Of a stretch of 64,000 nucleotides of DNA, positions 9,105 to 18,451 are shown one piece after another. Made by a program: the position numbers and the translations under genes. The DNA comes from Cohnella kolymensis. GTDB lineage: Bacteria > Bacillota > Bacilli > Paenibacillales > Paenibacillaceae. The notes under the pieces are model-generated. The model did no database searches, was not told the DNA's origin, and was given only the letters and a program-made list of their open reading frames with translations. The stretch covers positions 1-64,000 of the forward strand of contig NZ_JXAL01000004.1 of the NCBI RefSeq assembly GCF_000829465.1, in the 5' to 3' direction. Numbering within the stretch: position 1 is the first letter of the stretch; each line of letters starts with the position of its first letter.

Positions 9105-10565
9105 CTAAGACAACGCCGGACGCGAGTTGTGATGCTCGGTATGGCTTTCATATGCGTGTGCGGCCCGCAGCACCGCCGGTTCGTCGAACGGCTTGCCGAT
9201 GATTTGCAGGCCGACGGGCATTCCGTCAGCCAATCCGCATGGCACACTAATGGCCGGTAAGCCTGCCAAGCTGACAGGGATCGTACATATATCATTCAGG
9301 TACATCGTTAACGGATCATTAATCTGCTCGCCGAGCTTAAAAGCAGTAGTAGGCGCGGTAGGTCCGATGATCAAATCGAATTGTTCGAATACCTGGTCGA
9401 AGTCGCGTTTGATTAATGTTCTGGCCTGCTGCGCTTTTTTATAATAAGCATCATAATAACCCGAGCTAAGCGCATAAGTGCCGAGCATAATCCTGCGTTT
9501 CACTTCCGCACCGAAGCCTTCGCTGCGGGATCGCCGGTATAAATCCAGCAAGTTCGCCGGATTCTCGGCCCGCACTCCATAACGGACGCCGTCAAAACGC
9601 GCCAGATTGGAGGACGCTTCCGAAGACGCGAGCAAATAATAAGCCGCAACGGCATAGTCCGTATGAGGCAGGGATACTTCCTCCCATACGGCGCCCATGG
9701 ACTCAAACACTTTTAAAGCTTCCAGCACCTTTTCCTTCACTTGAGGGTCGATTCCCTCGCCGAAGTATTCTTTGGGCACACCGATTCTAAGCCCTTTGAC
9801 ATCTCCGTTCAAAGCGGACAAGTAGTCGGGAATATTAACATCAGCGGAAGTGGAATCTCGCTCATCGTGTCCGGCGATCGCTTGCAGGACATAAGCGGTG
9901 TCCTCCACATTCTTCGTGATCGGGCCGATCTGATCCAGCGAGGAAGCGAAAGCAACCAGGCCGAAACGGGACACAAGCCCGTAGGTCGGCTTCAGCCCCA
10001 CGACTCCGCAATAAGCTGCGGGCTGCCGGATCGAGCCGCCGGTATCGGAGCCAAGCGAGAAATAGACTTGTCCTGCTGCGACTGCCGCTGCGGAACCCCC
10101 GCTTGAGCCTCCCGGTACCCGTTCAAGATTCCAGGGGTTGCGGGCCGGACGATAGGCCGAGTTTTCGTTGGATCCGCCCATGGCGAACTCGTCCATATTA
10201 TTCTTCCCGATCGTAACGGATTGCGCCTTGCGAAGTTTCTGCACGACCGTTGCATCATAAATCGGATCGTAATTCTCAAGAAAGCGGCTGCCGCATGTCG
10301 TCCGAAGCCCTTCCGTAACCATATTATCTTTAAGCCCGCCCGGCAAGCCGAACAACAAGCCTCGTTCCCCTCCGGAAGCCAGCTGCGCATCCAACTCGGC
10401 AGCCTGTTTTCGGGCTCCGTCTTCGTTCAAGGCAAGGAATGCCCCGACTTTATGATCCGTATCGGCAATCCGCCGGAATGAAGCCTCCGTAAGCTCGGAG
10501 ACGGATAATTCTTTGTTTGCAAGACGGTTATGAATTTCTGATAACCGCATATCGAAAAGCGACAT
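9105..10565 (-). CDS. gatA: Asp-tRNA(Asn)/Glu-tRNA(Gln) amidotransferase subunit A
   Basis: The 486-aa amidase-signature protein has the Ser-cisSer-Lys triad: Lys in GGLKDNM (about residue 78), cis-Ser and the nucleophile in [16 protein letters not shown] and [12 protein letters not shown] (about 150-180). It releases ammonia from glutamine and passes it to GatB. Length is normal. The ATG has AAGGAGG upstream, and the gene lies about 20 nt downstream of gatC in the same operon. Confidence 0.97.
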   Translation of the reverse strand: MSLFDMRLSEIHNRLANKELSVSELTEASFRRIADTDHKVGAFLALNEDGARKQAAELDAQLASGGERGLLFGLPGGLKDNMVTEGLRTTCGSRFLENYDPIYDATVVQKLRKAQSVTIGKNNMDEFAMGGSNENSAYRPARNPWNLERVPGGSSGGSAAAVAAGQVYFSLGSDTGGSIRQPAAYCGVVGLKPTYGLVSRFGLVAFASSLDQIGPITKNVEDTAYVLQAIAGHDERDSTSADVNIPDYLSALNGDVKGLRIGVPKEYFGEGIDPQVKEKVLEALKVFESMGAVWEEVSLPHTDYAVAAYYLLASSEASSNLARFDGVRYGVRAENPANLLDLYRRSRSEGFGAEVKRRIMLGTYALSSGYYDAYYKKAQQARTLIKRDFDQVFEQFDLIIGPTAPTTAFKLGEQINDPLTMYLNDICTIPVSLAGLPAISVPCGLADGMPVGLQIIGKPFDEPAVLRAAHAYESHTEHHNSRPALS

Positions 10566-10587
10566 TGTTCAGAGGTCCTCCTTATCG

Positions 10588-10875
10588 TTATTCCAGAACA
10601 GCCGGCACCTTGAACTGGCCGTTTTCCTCATCCGGAGCGTTGCGAAGCACTTTTTCAATCGGCCACGACGGCCTTACCTGATCCTCCCTCATCACATTCG
10701 CCATGGGCATAACGTGGCTGGTCGGTTCAATCCCGTCCGTATCAAGTTCATTTAATTTCTCGGCATATTTAAGAATAGCGTTCAACTGTCCGGCGAACTG
10801 TTCTTTCTCCGTCTCCGTCAGTTCCAGGCGCGCCAAGTTCGCTACATGCTCGACGTCCTTCAAGTTGATGGTCAT
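10588..10875 (-). CDS. gatC: Asp-tRNA(Asn)/Glu-tRNA(Gln) amidotransferase subunit C
   Basis: The 95-aa protein shows the GatC pattern: VEHVANLARLELTE at the start, a central LNELDTDGIEPTSHV, and an REDxV...P element (REDQVRPSWP) near residue 68. GatC wraps around GatA and stabilises its contact with GatB. It is the first gene of the operon, with GGAGG about 12 nt before the ATG. Confidence 0.96.
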   Translation of the reverse strand: MTINLKDVEHVANLARLELTETEKEQFAGQLNAILKYAEKLNELDTDGIEPTSHVMPMANVMREDQVRPSWPIEKVLRNAPDEENGQFKVPAVLE

Positions 10876-11017
10876 GCTTGTCAGGGGCCTCCTTACATCC
10901 GCTTATCCAGTCATTCTTTTCATTATATCGGACACGCCCTGGGAACTCAATCAATAGGATTCACATGCCGGATTTCTGGGTAATAATAGAAAATACTATA
11001 GTTTAGGAGGGGATGTT

Positions 11018-12083
11018 ATGTCCCATTATCATATAAACAAGCCATCCGTTCCTTTGCGAGATTCCGGCTTTATCGAATTCAAAGTAGATTCGGACACTGC
11101 GCGCACCCTGGTGCGTAAAGGCATCAACGATGCTTCTCTATCGGAGGATGTTCCTTTGGGGCTCTATTACAGCGACCAGGAGAAATTATTGCGTCTGATC
11201 AGCAAGCTTCAAAAGCGGCTTTCCGAACGCGAAGCGCGCAATGTTCACTGCCGCATTATTTATAACAACGAGCAGCGCGTCGATCCCGAGTATATGGAAG
11301 CTTTGGAGCAGGCTTGGTTCCCTGTCGGTAACCTTTTCGGCAGCCTGGGAGGACGCAGCGTTGCGGATTATATTTTACACGGGCTGTACACCACTCATTT
11401 GCAGCCTATTGTACAGCCGAACAGCGCGATCGTAGGATATGAGTTTCTGATGCGGCCGCTGCCTGAGCTGTTACCTTTCCGCCCTGCCGAATTGTTCGAG
11501 ACTGCGCGCACCATCGGGCAGCATTCCTTTCTCGATCGGGCCGCGAGACATTCGGCGATTCGAATGGCATCCTCCCATTTGCAGAACGGCACCAAACGGT
11601 TCATCAACTTCCTGCCCTCTTCCCTTCACAGTGAGGAGTGCCTGAAAAGCACTTTTGCCATGATCAGCGATACGGAGACGGATCCCGGCGATTATGTGTT
11701 CGAAGTCAATGAAACGGAGAAACTGGACGATCCGGCCTTCAAAAAAAATATTCGAAGTATACCGTGAACAAGGTGTACGCCTCGCGATGGACGATGTAGG
11801 CAGCGGCTATGCGACATTGGATGCGGTATCCTTACTGCAGCCTGATTATGTCAAAATGGACCGGCAATGGGTCGACAATTGTGACAGCGATGCGAATAGG
11901 CAGCGGTATATCGACGATCTGCTTGAGCGGGTCTCGCGGTTCAATGGCGTCGTTCTTGCCGAGGGTGTGCAACGCGAGGAAGAGTGGACTTATTTACGTA
12001 AGGCAGGTGTACCGCTATTCCAAGGCTATCTGTTCGGAAGAGCGGCACCCGTCCCAGCTGCGTCCGGGGTACGGGTTCGATAG
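11018..12083 (+). pseudogene. EAL-domain c-di-GMP phosphodiesterase, frame broken in an A8 tract
   Basis: The first frame (11018-11767) carries an N-terminal region of about 120 aa without clear family and the start of the EAL domain (QPIV...GYEFLMR, so E-F-L replaces E-A-L; FINFLPSS; VFEVNE). The second frame continues from about 11741 to 12083 with MDDVGSGYATLD, KMDR, LAEGV and FQGYLFGR. All usual metal and catalytic positions (E, N, E, DD, K, E, Q) are present once joined. The join is at A8 (11741-11748); seven A would restore the frame and give about 355 aa. The ATG has TAGGAGGGG. The family hydrolyses c-di-GMP to pGpG. Confidence 0.85.
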
Positions 12084-12140
12084 TAACGACAAAGGTCCCG
12101 GGCCGGTCGCCCGTTATGTTGAAAAACTTATAGGTATGAA

Positions 12141-12173
12141 AGCAAATAGCGGGCCAAGGGCCCGCTATTTGCT
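12141..12173. terminator. 15-bp perfect hairpin between convergent genes
   Basis: AGCAAATAGCGGGCC and GGCCCGCTATTTGCT pair perfectly around a 3-nt loop. It lies between the ends of the EAL gene and the IDEAL-like gene. There is no proper T tract, so it may act as a weak bidirectional terminator, an mRNA 3' stabiliser or a dispersed repeat. Confidence 0.6.
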
Positions 12174-12195
12174 TCATGCTATACTTATAGGCTTG

Positions 12196-12573
12196 TTAAA
12201 TCCAGGCCTTTAAATTCACTTGCCGGATAAAATCCTCGCGGGTTTGTACTTCCTTGTTCACTTCTTCCATGACCGGCTCTTGATTTCCGTTCATGATGCG
12301 CTTGAACAGTTCCTCGTTGCGGGTAGCGAGCGCGAAGTCGATCAGCGCTTCCCTCTCGACTCGGTCCGCTTCCATCTCCAGCAGCGTCTCTTCCAATTCC
12401 ACGTCGGAAGCCGGCACATAAAATTGCCGGTTGGCTTTCGGTACACGGATTATATAGTCAAACGCACTATCGTTATTACGATCGTATGCGATCACAAAAC
12501 CGTATTCGCCCAAAGGCAAATTCTGCTCGAACCGGTCGTCAACGATGACGATTCTTTCCCCTAGCTTCAGCAT
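12196..12573 (-). CDS. IDEAL-domain-like small protein
   Basis: The 125-aa protein has a beta-rich N-terminus (KLGERIVIVDD, GEYGFVIAYDRN, YIIRVP) and a C-terminal helix resembling the IDEAL motif, ALIDFALATRNEELFKRI (about residues 79-96). IDEAL domains occur in Firmicute regulatory proteins such as YpiB and ComK-region proteins and mediate protein contacts. The ATG at 12573 is chosen because AAGGGAGA lies 7 nt before it; an upstream ATG at 12591 has none. Function is unknown. Confidence 0.6.
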   Translation of the reverse strand: MLKLGERIVIVDDRFEQNLPLGEYGFVIAYDRNNDSAFDYIIRVPKANRQFYVPASDVELEETLLEMEADRVEREALIDFALATRNEELFKRIMNGNQEPVMEEVNKEVQTREDFIRQVNLKAWI

Positions 12574-12663
12574 CCCGATTCTCCCTTTCATGATGCGTAT
12601 GTGATACTACTTCTATCCTACTAGAAAAGTTTCGCATTATGCAAATAGTTGCGTTCTTTACTA

Positions 12664-13875
12664 TTACAGCTCAAAAATCTTCTCGGGCGAGAGAGTTAAC
12701 GGGCGGCAGCCGGTGTCAGTGATGAGATATGTGTTCTCGACACCTACAACGCCCCACTCGGGAAAAGTGAATTTAGGCTCGACTGCGATGACCATCCCCG
12801 GCTCCAGCGGTTCCTTGAAGCCCTTGGCGAGCACCGGCCATTCGTCAATCTCGAGGCCTATGCCGTGTCCGAGAAATTTCACTTGATCTGGCCCAAAGCC
12901 CATGAAATGCTCGGATAGTCCTGCTCCCGCGGCTATTTGTAACGCTTCTGTATAAATGTCTTCGGGTTTGCTGCCCGGTTGAAGCAGTTCTTCGCTGCGT
13001 CTTAATATTTTATCGGCTGTCTCATATGCTTTTTTAAGTTCCGGCCGTAATTCTCCTATGACGGCAGTGCGGGTTTGATCGATTACATACCCGTCAATAC
13101 AGCAGCCGATATCGATCAGAATAGGCTCATCGCGGCGGATCGGACGGTTGCTCACGCTTTGCGGCGCGGCAGGTGTCAGGCCTCGGCCTCCTGCAGGGCC
13201 GTCGAAATAAGTAGGTTCGGCGGCAGCTTCTCCGGCCGCGACCATCCCTGTCACCAACTCTTGATTGTAGCCTCTCATCCTCATCAATCCCACATGGCCT
13301 CGCCGGCGCATCACAGTCTCGATCACGGACATCAATTCCAGCTCCGTCATTCCTTCTCTAAGAACCGAGAGACCTTCTTGCAGCGCTGCTGCCGCCGCTT
13401 CGGCCGCTTTGGAAATACACGAGACTTCATATTCAGACTTGACGCTCCGCACCCGCCGAAGCAGCATGGAAGCGTCCGACCATTCCGCATGCGGGACGGC
13501 CCCGGTCAGCCGGAGGTACAATTGTGCAGGCATCACATCCAGATCGGCACCGATGCGAGGGTGTGTGTCGGCCGAGCCCTGACCGAACACATCCGGATAA
13601 TCTTCGGCCAGCTGCTCGCCGAATTGTCTGAACGACCCGAGCTCTACGGTATGCACCTTGGACTCCTTCAGAGCACGCGTTAAGCTTCTTCGTACATAAT
13701 AAGTCGGATCCCCTTGCGCGGGAACAAACAAATAACCGGTCTGCATCGAACCGGTCAAATAATAGATTCCTATGTTTTGCGAGATAAGACAGCCGTCCAG
13801 TCCTGCCTCTCTCATCAGTTGCTGTGTCCTGTCGCGGCGAATCAACCACTCTTCCGGCGGAGGAATGACTTCCAT
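12664..13875 (-). CDS. M24-family Xaa-Pro aminopeptidase-like protein
   Basis: The 403-aa protein has a creatinase-type N-terminal domain (about residues 1-135) and a pita-bread metallopeptidase domain. The five metal ligands are visible: Asp in LIDIG, Asp in YVIDQTRT, His in FLGHGIGLEIDE, Glu in IAVEPKF and Glu in GVENTYLI. It should remove N-terminal residues next to proline using Mn or Co, although creatinase-like members with other roles exist. The ATG at 13875 has AAAGGGG upstream; an earlier ATG at 13905 lacks a ribosome binding site. It sits just downstream of the Tad operon on the same strand but separated by about 80 nt. Confidence 0.85.
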   Translation of the reverse strand: MEVIPPPEEWLIRRDRTQQLMREAGLDGCLISQNIGIYYLTGSMQTGYLFVPAQGDPTYYVRRSLTRALKESKVHTVELGSFRQFGEQLAEDYPDVFGQGSADTHPRIGADLDVMPAQLYLRLTGAVPHAEWSDASMLLRRVRSVKSEYEVSCISKAAEAAAAALQEGLSVLREGMTELELMSVIETVMRRRGHVGLMRMRGYNQELVTGMVAAGEAAAEPTYFDGPAGGRGLTPAAPQSVSNRPIRRDEPILIDIGCCIDGYVIDQTRTAVIGELRPELKKAYETADKILRRSEELLQPGSKPEDIYTEALQIAAGAGLSEHFMGFGPDQVKFLGHGIGLEIDEWPVLAKGFKEPLEPGMVIAVEPKFTFPEWGVVGVENTYLITDTGCRPLTLSPEKIFEL

Positions 13876-13953
13876 TGTCGCAGGCACCCCTTTGCTGATT
13901 CGCATTTGATACCATTACAGCAAAGTGACGGTTCGCCGTCAACTGTTGTTCAC

Positions 13954-14436
13954 CTAATAAACCAATTCTGCAGATCCTTTCAAGTTCCATTCCACCGGAG
14001 CGAGAACGCCGAACAGCCGCGGATACTTCACATGGACGATGAGGACGACACCAGGCCGGTCGAGTGTAATTTCATACTGATATTGCGAGTTTCGATATGT
14101 ATACGGGTACTCCAGGTTCTCATTCAGAATTTCGAACACCCGGACTTCAACCGGATCACGCAGGAAGCTGCCTGAAACCGGCTTCAGCCCAGCGTCCAGC
14201 GCCAGATTGCCTCGAAGGTACTGGGCTGCGGCATTTTCCGCCATTTCCGGATGAACTGACAGCACCCCCATCTCAAGCTTCTCTCTATCTATCTGCTGTG
14301 CGGCTGCATGCGCAGCCCGATCGACGGCTCGTTTCGCTTCATGTACCGTACCCATGGCTAACTCTTCATCCATCTGCAGCGCATGCAGCATCCACCAAAT
14401 GACAATCATGAGCACACTGAGCACCAATTTGGCCAT
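13954..14436 (-). CDS. TadE/pseudopilin-like single-pass protein (Tad operon)
   Basis: The 160-aa protein starts with a short hydrophobic helix (about residues 3-19) followed by a long amphipathic stretch rich in Ala and Glu, and then a beta-rich extracellular domain. This build is typical of TadE/TadF and other pilin-like minor subunits. No family-level motif is recognised. It is the last gene of the Tad-type operon, 17 nt after the previous gene. It probably forms part of the extracytoplasmic appendage. Confidence 0.6.
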   Translation of the reverse strand: MAKLVLSVLMIVIWWMLHALQMDEELAMGTVHEAKRAVDRAAHAAAQQIDREKLEMGVLSVHPEMAENAAAQYLRGNLALDAGLKPVSGSFLRDPVEVRVFEILNENLEYPYTYRNSQYQYEITLDRPGVVLIVHVKYPRLFGVLAPVEWNLKGSAELVY

Positions 14437-14453
14437 TCCCGCACCAATTCTCC

Positions 14454-14879
14454 TTAAGGGACATATTCGCTCATTTTCATTCCCCTGCCGGAAATACGCG
14501 CATTCGCCGAAGGCGGTTGTATACCGATCAAACGGTCGATGTTGAGCAAGTTTTCGTAAGGGTACGTAATCGACAACCGAATTCCGACACCTCTCGTAAC
14601 AGGCGCTTGCGCATTGTCCCCTTCTGCGCCGGTGGTGGTCGCAATCTCATAGTTGAGTGAAGCGGCGTTGAAGCCATATTGGCCTAACCGATTCCGAGAT
14701 TCCGCCACCATCGCCCCGTCGATATATCCGTATTTGCCGCTAGCCCCGATCTCCAGCAAATAGTCCGTCTCCTGCTGGAGCAGCGCTTGACGTATAACCA
14801 GTACATGCTTGTAAATAGGAGAAAACATAAGCCAGCAGAACATAGCCGCAAACAAGACAAACACTAACAGCTGTTTCAC
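14454..14879 (-). CDS. pseudopilin-like single-pass protein (Tad operon)
   Basis: The 141-aa protein has an N-terminal hydrophobic helix (about residues 3-20) and a soluble domain with a region containing SRNRLGQYGF and ISGRGMKMSEY. The build matches that of the next gene, and both look like minor pilins or TadE-type proteins. The GTG start overlaps the stop of the upstream 48-aa gene (GTGA), so translation is coupled. No cleavage motif for a prepilin peptidase is obvious. Confidence 0.6.
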   Translation of the reverse strand: MKQLLVFVLFAAMFCWLMFSPIYKHVLVIRQALLQQETDYLLEIGASGKYGYIDGAMVAESRNRLGQYGFNAASLNYEIATTTGAEGDNAQAPVTRGVGIRLSITYPYENLLNIDRLIGIQPPSANARISGRGMKMSEYVP

Positions 14880-15022
14880 GGGCTGATCCGGGAAATTTGC
14901 TCAGCCATACGGTTTCCGGACGCGGTAATTTGCTCCTTCGTCCCGCCGTTACCCCCCGCAATCTGTGTATACAGGAGCACAACGGTCATGATCAGTAAAA
15001 CGGTCATCAATATTTGCCGCAA
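14876..15022 (-). CDS. 48-aa single-pass membrane protein, mini-pilin candidate 2
   Basis: A TTG start with GGGGAGGA 7 nt upstream gives a 48-aa protein that begins MRQILMTVLLIMTVVLLYTQ and ends in a short polar tail with Asn, Gly and Lys. It is clearly related to the 49-aa protein encoded just upstream (both read MRxILxTV followed by a hydrophobic helix of about 16 residues). The size and position suggest an Flp-pilin equivalent, but the usual Gly/Glu processing signature is absent. It overlaps the next gene by 4 nt. Confidence 0.65.
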   Translation of the reverse strand: MRQILMTVLLIMTVVLLYTQIAGGNGGTKEQITASGNRMAEQISRISP

Positions 15023-15035
15023 GCAAATTCCTCCC

Positions 15036-15185
15036 CTAAGGCTGCATGCTGCCGAGTGTAGTGTTGGCCGTCGTGCCGTGCGCTTCAATCCGTGCGCGAG
15101 TGCCCGTATTGTCCTGGGCCACGATCGTGTTGAACATCAATGCCACGACGATCAGCATCATGACGGTAATCAAAATATTGCGCAT
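15036..15185 (-). CDS. 49-aa single-pass membrane protein, mini-pilin candidate 1
   Basis: The ATG is preceded by a strong GGAAGGAGG. The 49-aa product begins MRNILITVMMLIVVALMFNT and has a 28-residue polar, Thr-rich tail ending in MQP. It precedes its paralogue by 13 nt. Both lie between the TadC-like membrane protein and the TadE-like proteins, the position where pilin genes occur in some Tad loci. A structural pilin or an assembly peptide of the inner-membrane platform are the two likely roles. Confidence 0.7.
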   Translation of the reverse strand: MRNILITVMMLIVVALMFNTIVAQDNTGTRARIEAHGTTANTTLGSMQP

Positions 15186-15200
15186 GAAAACACCTCCTTC

Positions 15201-16095
15201 CTATGGATTAAGAGCATCAAACAGCTTCGCCGCTTCCTGTACCCAAGGGTAAAGAAAGATTTGAAAGGTATAGAGAATCGGAATTCCCGCCAGCACGAAC
15301 AGCAGATAAGAAGTCGTCTCTTTGCGGCTGTCTTTCGCGAGGACGATTTTGGCTTTATAATCTCTCACCGATTCCCGCAGCAGATCATAAATATCTTCAC
15401 TCTCATTAAGGCGCAGTGACCGCAAGCTCTCGGCGAAGCCGTACGCTTCATCTGTGCCCAGCCGGTCCTTGAACCGTTTCAGCGCATGGTCCGCATCATG
15501 GTACCACTCATTGAGAAGCAGCCCCATTTCACCTCGGATGTGACGAGTCAAATAGAGGCATTTCATCAGCTTTCCATGAAGGTGCAGCCTGGAGCCCGTG
15601 TAATAGAGCAGCTGGCTGCTCACCGCCACGATTTCACCCCGGATCCGGTCCGTACGGTAGCGCCGAAAGGATTGCAGCCATACCCGATCATACGCAGCGA
15701 CAGCTGTAACAGCCAGCAAAAAAAAATAACAAGTTCCAACAGGTCAAAACCGGTATAGATCCGTTTAACCGTAATAAATAAATGACCGCTGCGGCTCCCG
15801 GCAGCAGCGCCAGCACAAAGCGCCGATAAGCCAAATAATCCTCTGGAAGAAGACGAATTCCGCAGCCTGCAAGCAGCACCCTGCGCTCTTGAAGAGTGAT
15901 GCTTTCCTTATCTGTGCGCCACAGTTTGAGAAACCAGGACGGGGTCTGCCTGCGGCGCCAGCCTCTGAAGTTAATCCGCCATCGGTTACGGGGCATGAAC
16001 AACAGCCTGACGACGACAGAAAATGAGATAAACAAGATCATAAATTGAATGAACCAGCTAACCCCGAACATCAAGCTGCGGCTGTAATCTGTCAA
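15201..16095 (-). pseudogene. tadC: TadC-like type II secretion F-domain protein, frame broken in a T9 tract
   Basis: The first frame (16095 to about 15718) encodes an N-terminal membrane helix and a cytoplasmic helical segment. The second frame (about 15719 to 15201) continues LLAVTAVAAYDRVW and the T2SF-type helices to a C-terminal pair of membrane segments. The break is at nine consecutive T on the coding strand (plus strand 15718-15726); eight would join the frames into a protein of about 298 aa. TadC pairs with TadB as the inner-membrane platform on which the ATPase acts. The start is TTG with AAGAAGG. Confidence 0.75.
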
Positions 16096-16115
16096 GGCAT
16101 CGCACCTTCTTTGTG

Positions 16116-17051
16116 TTACATTTTTTTGCGGGATAAATAGAGACCCATGATCAACGAACCGAACAGCAAAACCACCGCGTTAAGCAACATGCTGCGACCT
16201 GCAGAATCCAATATGTAATACATGTAGCTGCCTTCCGGATTCAGTCTGAAGTTGATGCCCATAAACAACGACAAAAATAACACGGGAGTAAAGTTGGCCA
16301 GACGGATTTCCAGCAGCCTATGGCGCTCGACATGATTAGCCATCTGGGCTTTACGCATATCGGCTATGATTTCCTTCAGATTATCCGCTACATTATTGCC
16401 TTCTTCGAGCGCCACCTTCAGAATGCTGCCGAAATAATCGGCCCACACATGCCCGAAAGCTAGACTAAACCGGCGCAAGCTTCCTTCATCGTCTCCATTG
16501 ACGGAGAGGCTGCGGTACAGCTGATCGAAAGCCGCCTGCACTTCCCCGGGAAGCCTCCGCTCCTCGACCGTCTTTTGCAAAGCGGTGCGCACGTGTCTGC
16601 AGCCGGTGACAAGATAACATTGATAGAACAGCTCCACGGCCGGCAGAAATTCCAGCCTTGTCGCCATCTGGCGGTTCACCAGCGACATTCTGAGCAGCAG
16701 ATAGGGCAGACTGCCTAAAATAACAAGCAGCAGAAAAACCGATCGTAAAGACTGAAACACCATCACTCCCGCGGAACTTCCCAGCAATCCCAGGCAAAGG
16801 GATATTAACGCAAAGCCGTTTGGCGTCATGCGCCAGCCCAACGTCAAGAGCAAATCGGCTACATGCTCGTACGGCCTGCCCAGGCGGCTCATTTGCAATG
16901 ATACGGCTTGATTCCATGCCGATTCTCTGTACGCATTCAGCCGCCGTTTGCGGGAACGGTTATCCGACCAGGCGGATAATGCAAAACGCAGGCTCACATA
17001 CAGAAGCAGGAAGAGGAGTGTGATGAGAGATACGACGGCGAGCTTCAGCAT
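16116..17051 (-). CDS. tadB: TadB-like type II secretion F-domain membrane protein
   Basis: The 311-aa protein has an N-terminal membrane helix, two central hydrophobic segments (about 75-115) and a C-terminal pair (about 245-305), with the cytoplasmic T2SF domain between them (LEFLPAVELFYQCYLVTG...VALEEGNNVADNLKEII). It forms the inner-membrane platform with TadC. The ATG lies inside the last codons of tadA (7-nt overlap), so the two are coupled. Confidence 0.85.
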   Translation of the reverse strand: MLKLAVVSLITLLFLLLYVSLRFALSAWSDNRSRKRRLNAYRESAWNQAVSLQMSRLGRPYEHVADLLLTLGWRMTPNGFALISLCLGLLGSSAGVMVFQSLRSVFLLLVILGSLPYLLLRMSLVNRQMATRLEFLPAVELFYQCYLVTGCRHVRTALQKTVEERRLPGEVQAAFDQLYRSLSVNGDDEGSLRRFSLAFGHVWADYFGSILKVALEEGNNVADNLKEIIADMRKAQMANHVERHRLLEIRLANFTPVLFLSLFMGINFRLNPEGSYMYYILDSAGRSMLLNAVVLLFGSLIMGLYLSRKKM

Positions 17052-18451
17052 GGGTTAATGGCTCCCAAAGCCTGCAGCGTCTGGCCTCCCTCCGGGTCGT
17101 GCCGGAATATCCTTTGCGATGCACGGCTTGAGAGCGGCTCGGCAAATATCCAACGGCCGAGAGAATCTTCATAGCGTACGACATCACGAACCTTGATCTC
17201 CCCATTCAGCCATTCGTATTCCCCGATCCGCACCAGCTTGCGGAAACCGCCGATCATCCGCATTTCAAAACCGATCTGGGTCACATGCTCGACAATGCGC
17301 CGGGTCATCCGGCCGGCATTCATGCCGCGGCCATCCAGCATGCACATGTCGGTAATGGTATCCGGCACATCTTCAAGAGTGTTGGCATGAACGGACGTGA
17401 TGCTGCCCTCATGGCCTCTGGTGCAGGCTCTCACGTATATATTCGCGTCTTCATCGCGGATCTCCGCATGGCAAATACGCTGCGGCGATTGACGAAGCGC
17501 AAGCTTAAAAGCCTGCCTTGGCCCATGAAGGGGGTCGTCTTCATCCGATTCGTATTCGATCACATTCTTGCCCGGAAAGTCCCGTGCCAGCATCAGTTCG
17601 AACCGGCCCTCGATCGTTACGATTCTTTCCTCGTCCGGCATTGCCGCGATCAATGCTTTAATGAGGTGCGTCTTTCCGGTATTCGTTGCACCAATGACCA
17701 CCATATTGAAACGACTTCGAACAATAACTAGAAGCAGCTTGAGCATATCCTCATCGATCGTCCGGTACTCCGGGCGCCAAAGCGTCTCAAGATTGAATCG
17801 CTTGACCGTATAGAACCGGATCGTCAACGTCGGCTGCGCGGTAAAACCGAATCCCGTCATCGTCACTCTTGAACCGTCCGATAAAAGCACTTCCGCCCAT
17901 CTTTTTCGCGGGTTGATCCGATCATTATTGAATAACACCAAATTTTGCTGAATCCGCTCGACGTGGCTTATATCCTGGAATCGGTAAGGCGATGCGGCCG
18001 CCCTGCCGTCGCGCACTTCAAAGATCCCCGTACCGACGACCTGCACTTCCTCCAACCCCTCACGGTTGCGCAGCACAAGTTCAAGCACGTTCATGCCGAT
18101 GACTTCCGCAAACAGCGCTTCCGCCAGACTGCCATAGGGAAGATTGCCGAAAGGCATATGCTGGAGCCTTTTTTTAATTAACCAGTCGGCTATGATCGCC
18201 AGCATCTCGGCCCGCTCCTGCGGAAATCCGATGACGGCCCGATTCAGCTTCTCGGCATATTGCCGCCGCTGCTCGTCGCTCCATCCGCGAGGCGTGGCAA
18301 GCATTTGTCGGACTTCCTCCGTATACGCTTGCAATGAGGATAATCCGCCGGATAGATGGCGGGCCGATTGAGGCGGTTCAGCTATCGACGCTTGAAGATC
18401 CGCCGCATAGGCGGAAGTTGAAAACCGTTTGGAGGCGCCGTCCGCTGTCAT
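17045..18451 (-). CDS. tadA: TadA/CpaF-type secretion ATPase
   Basis: The 468-aa ATPase has the type II/IV secretion fold: an N-terminal helical domain (about residues 1-160), then Walker A VVIGATNTGKTHLI, an Asp box region, and a Walker B/His box reading CHAEIRDEDA and TRGHEGSITSVHANT. It powers pilus assembly or protein export at the TadB/TadC platform. The ATG at 18451 is chosen because it has GGAGGG upstream and overlaps the preceding stop as ATGA; a longer reading from 18595 would overlap that gene by 148 nt. Confidence 0.92.
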   Translation of the reverse strand: MTADGASKRFSTSAYAADLQASIAEPPQSARHLSGGLSSLQAYTEEVRQMLATPRGWSDEQRRQYAEKLNRAVIGFPQERAEMLAIIADWLIKKRLQHMPFGNLPYGSLAEALFAEVIGMNVLELVLRNREGLEEVQVVGTGIFEVRDGRAAASPYRFQDISHVERIQQNLVLFNNDRINPRKRWAEVLLSDGSRVTMTGFGFTAQPTLTIRFYTVKRFNLETLWRPEYRTIDEDMLKLLLVIVRSRFNMVVIGATNTGKTHLIKALIAAMPDEERIVTIEGRFELMLARDFPGKNVIEYESDEDDPLHGPRQAFKLALRQSPQRICHAEIRDEDANIYVRACTRGHEGSITSVHANTLEDVPDTITDMCMLDGRGMNAGRMTRRIVEHVTQIGFEMRMIGGFRKLVRIGEYEWLNGEIKVRDVVRYEDSLGRWIFAEPLSSRASQRIFRHDPEGGQTLQALGAINPC

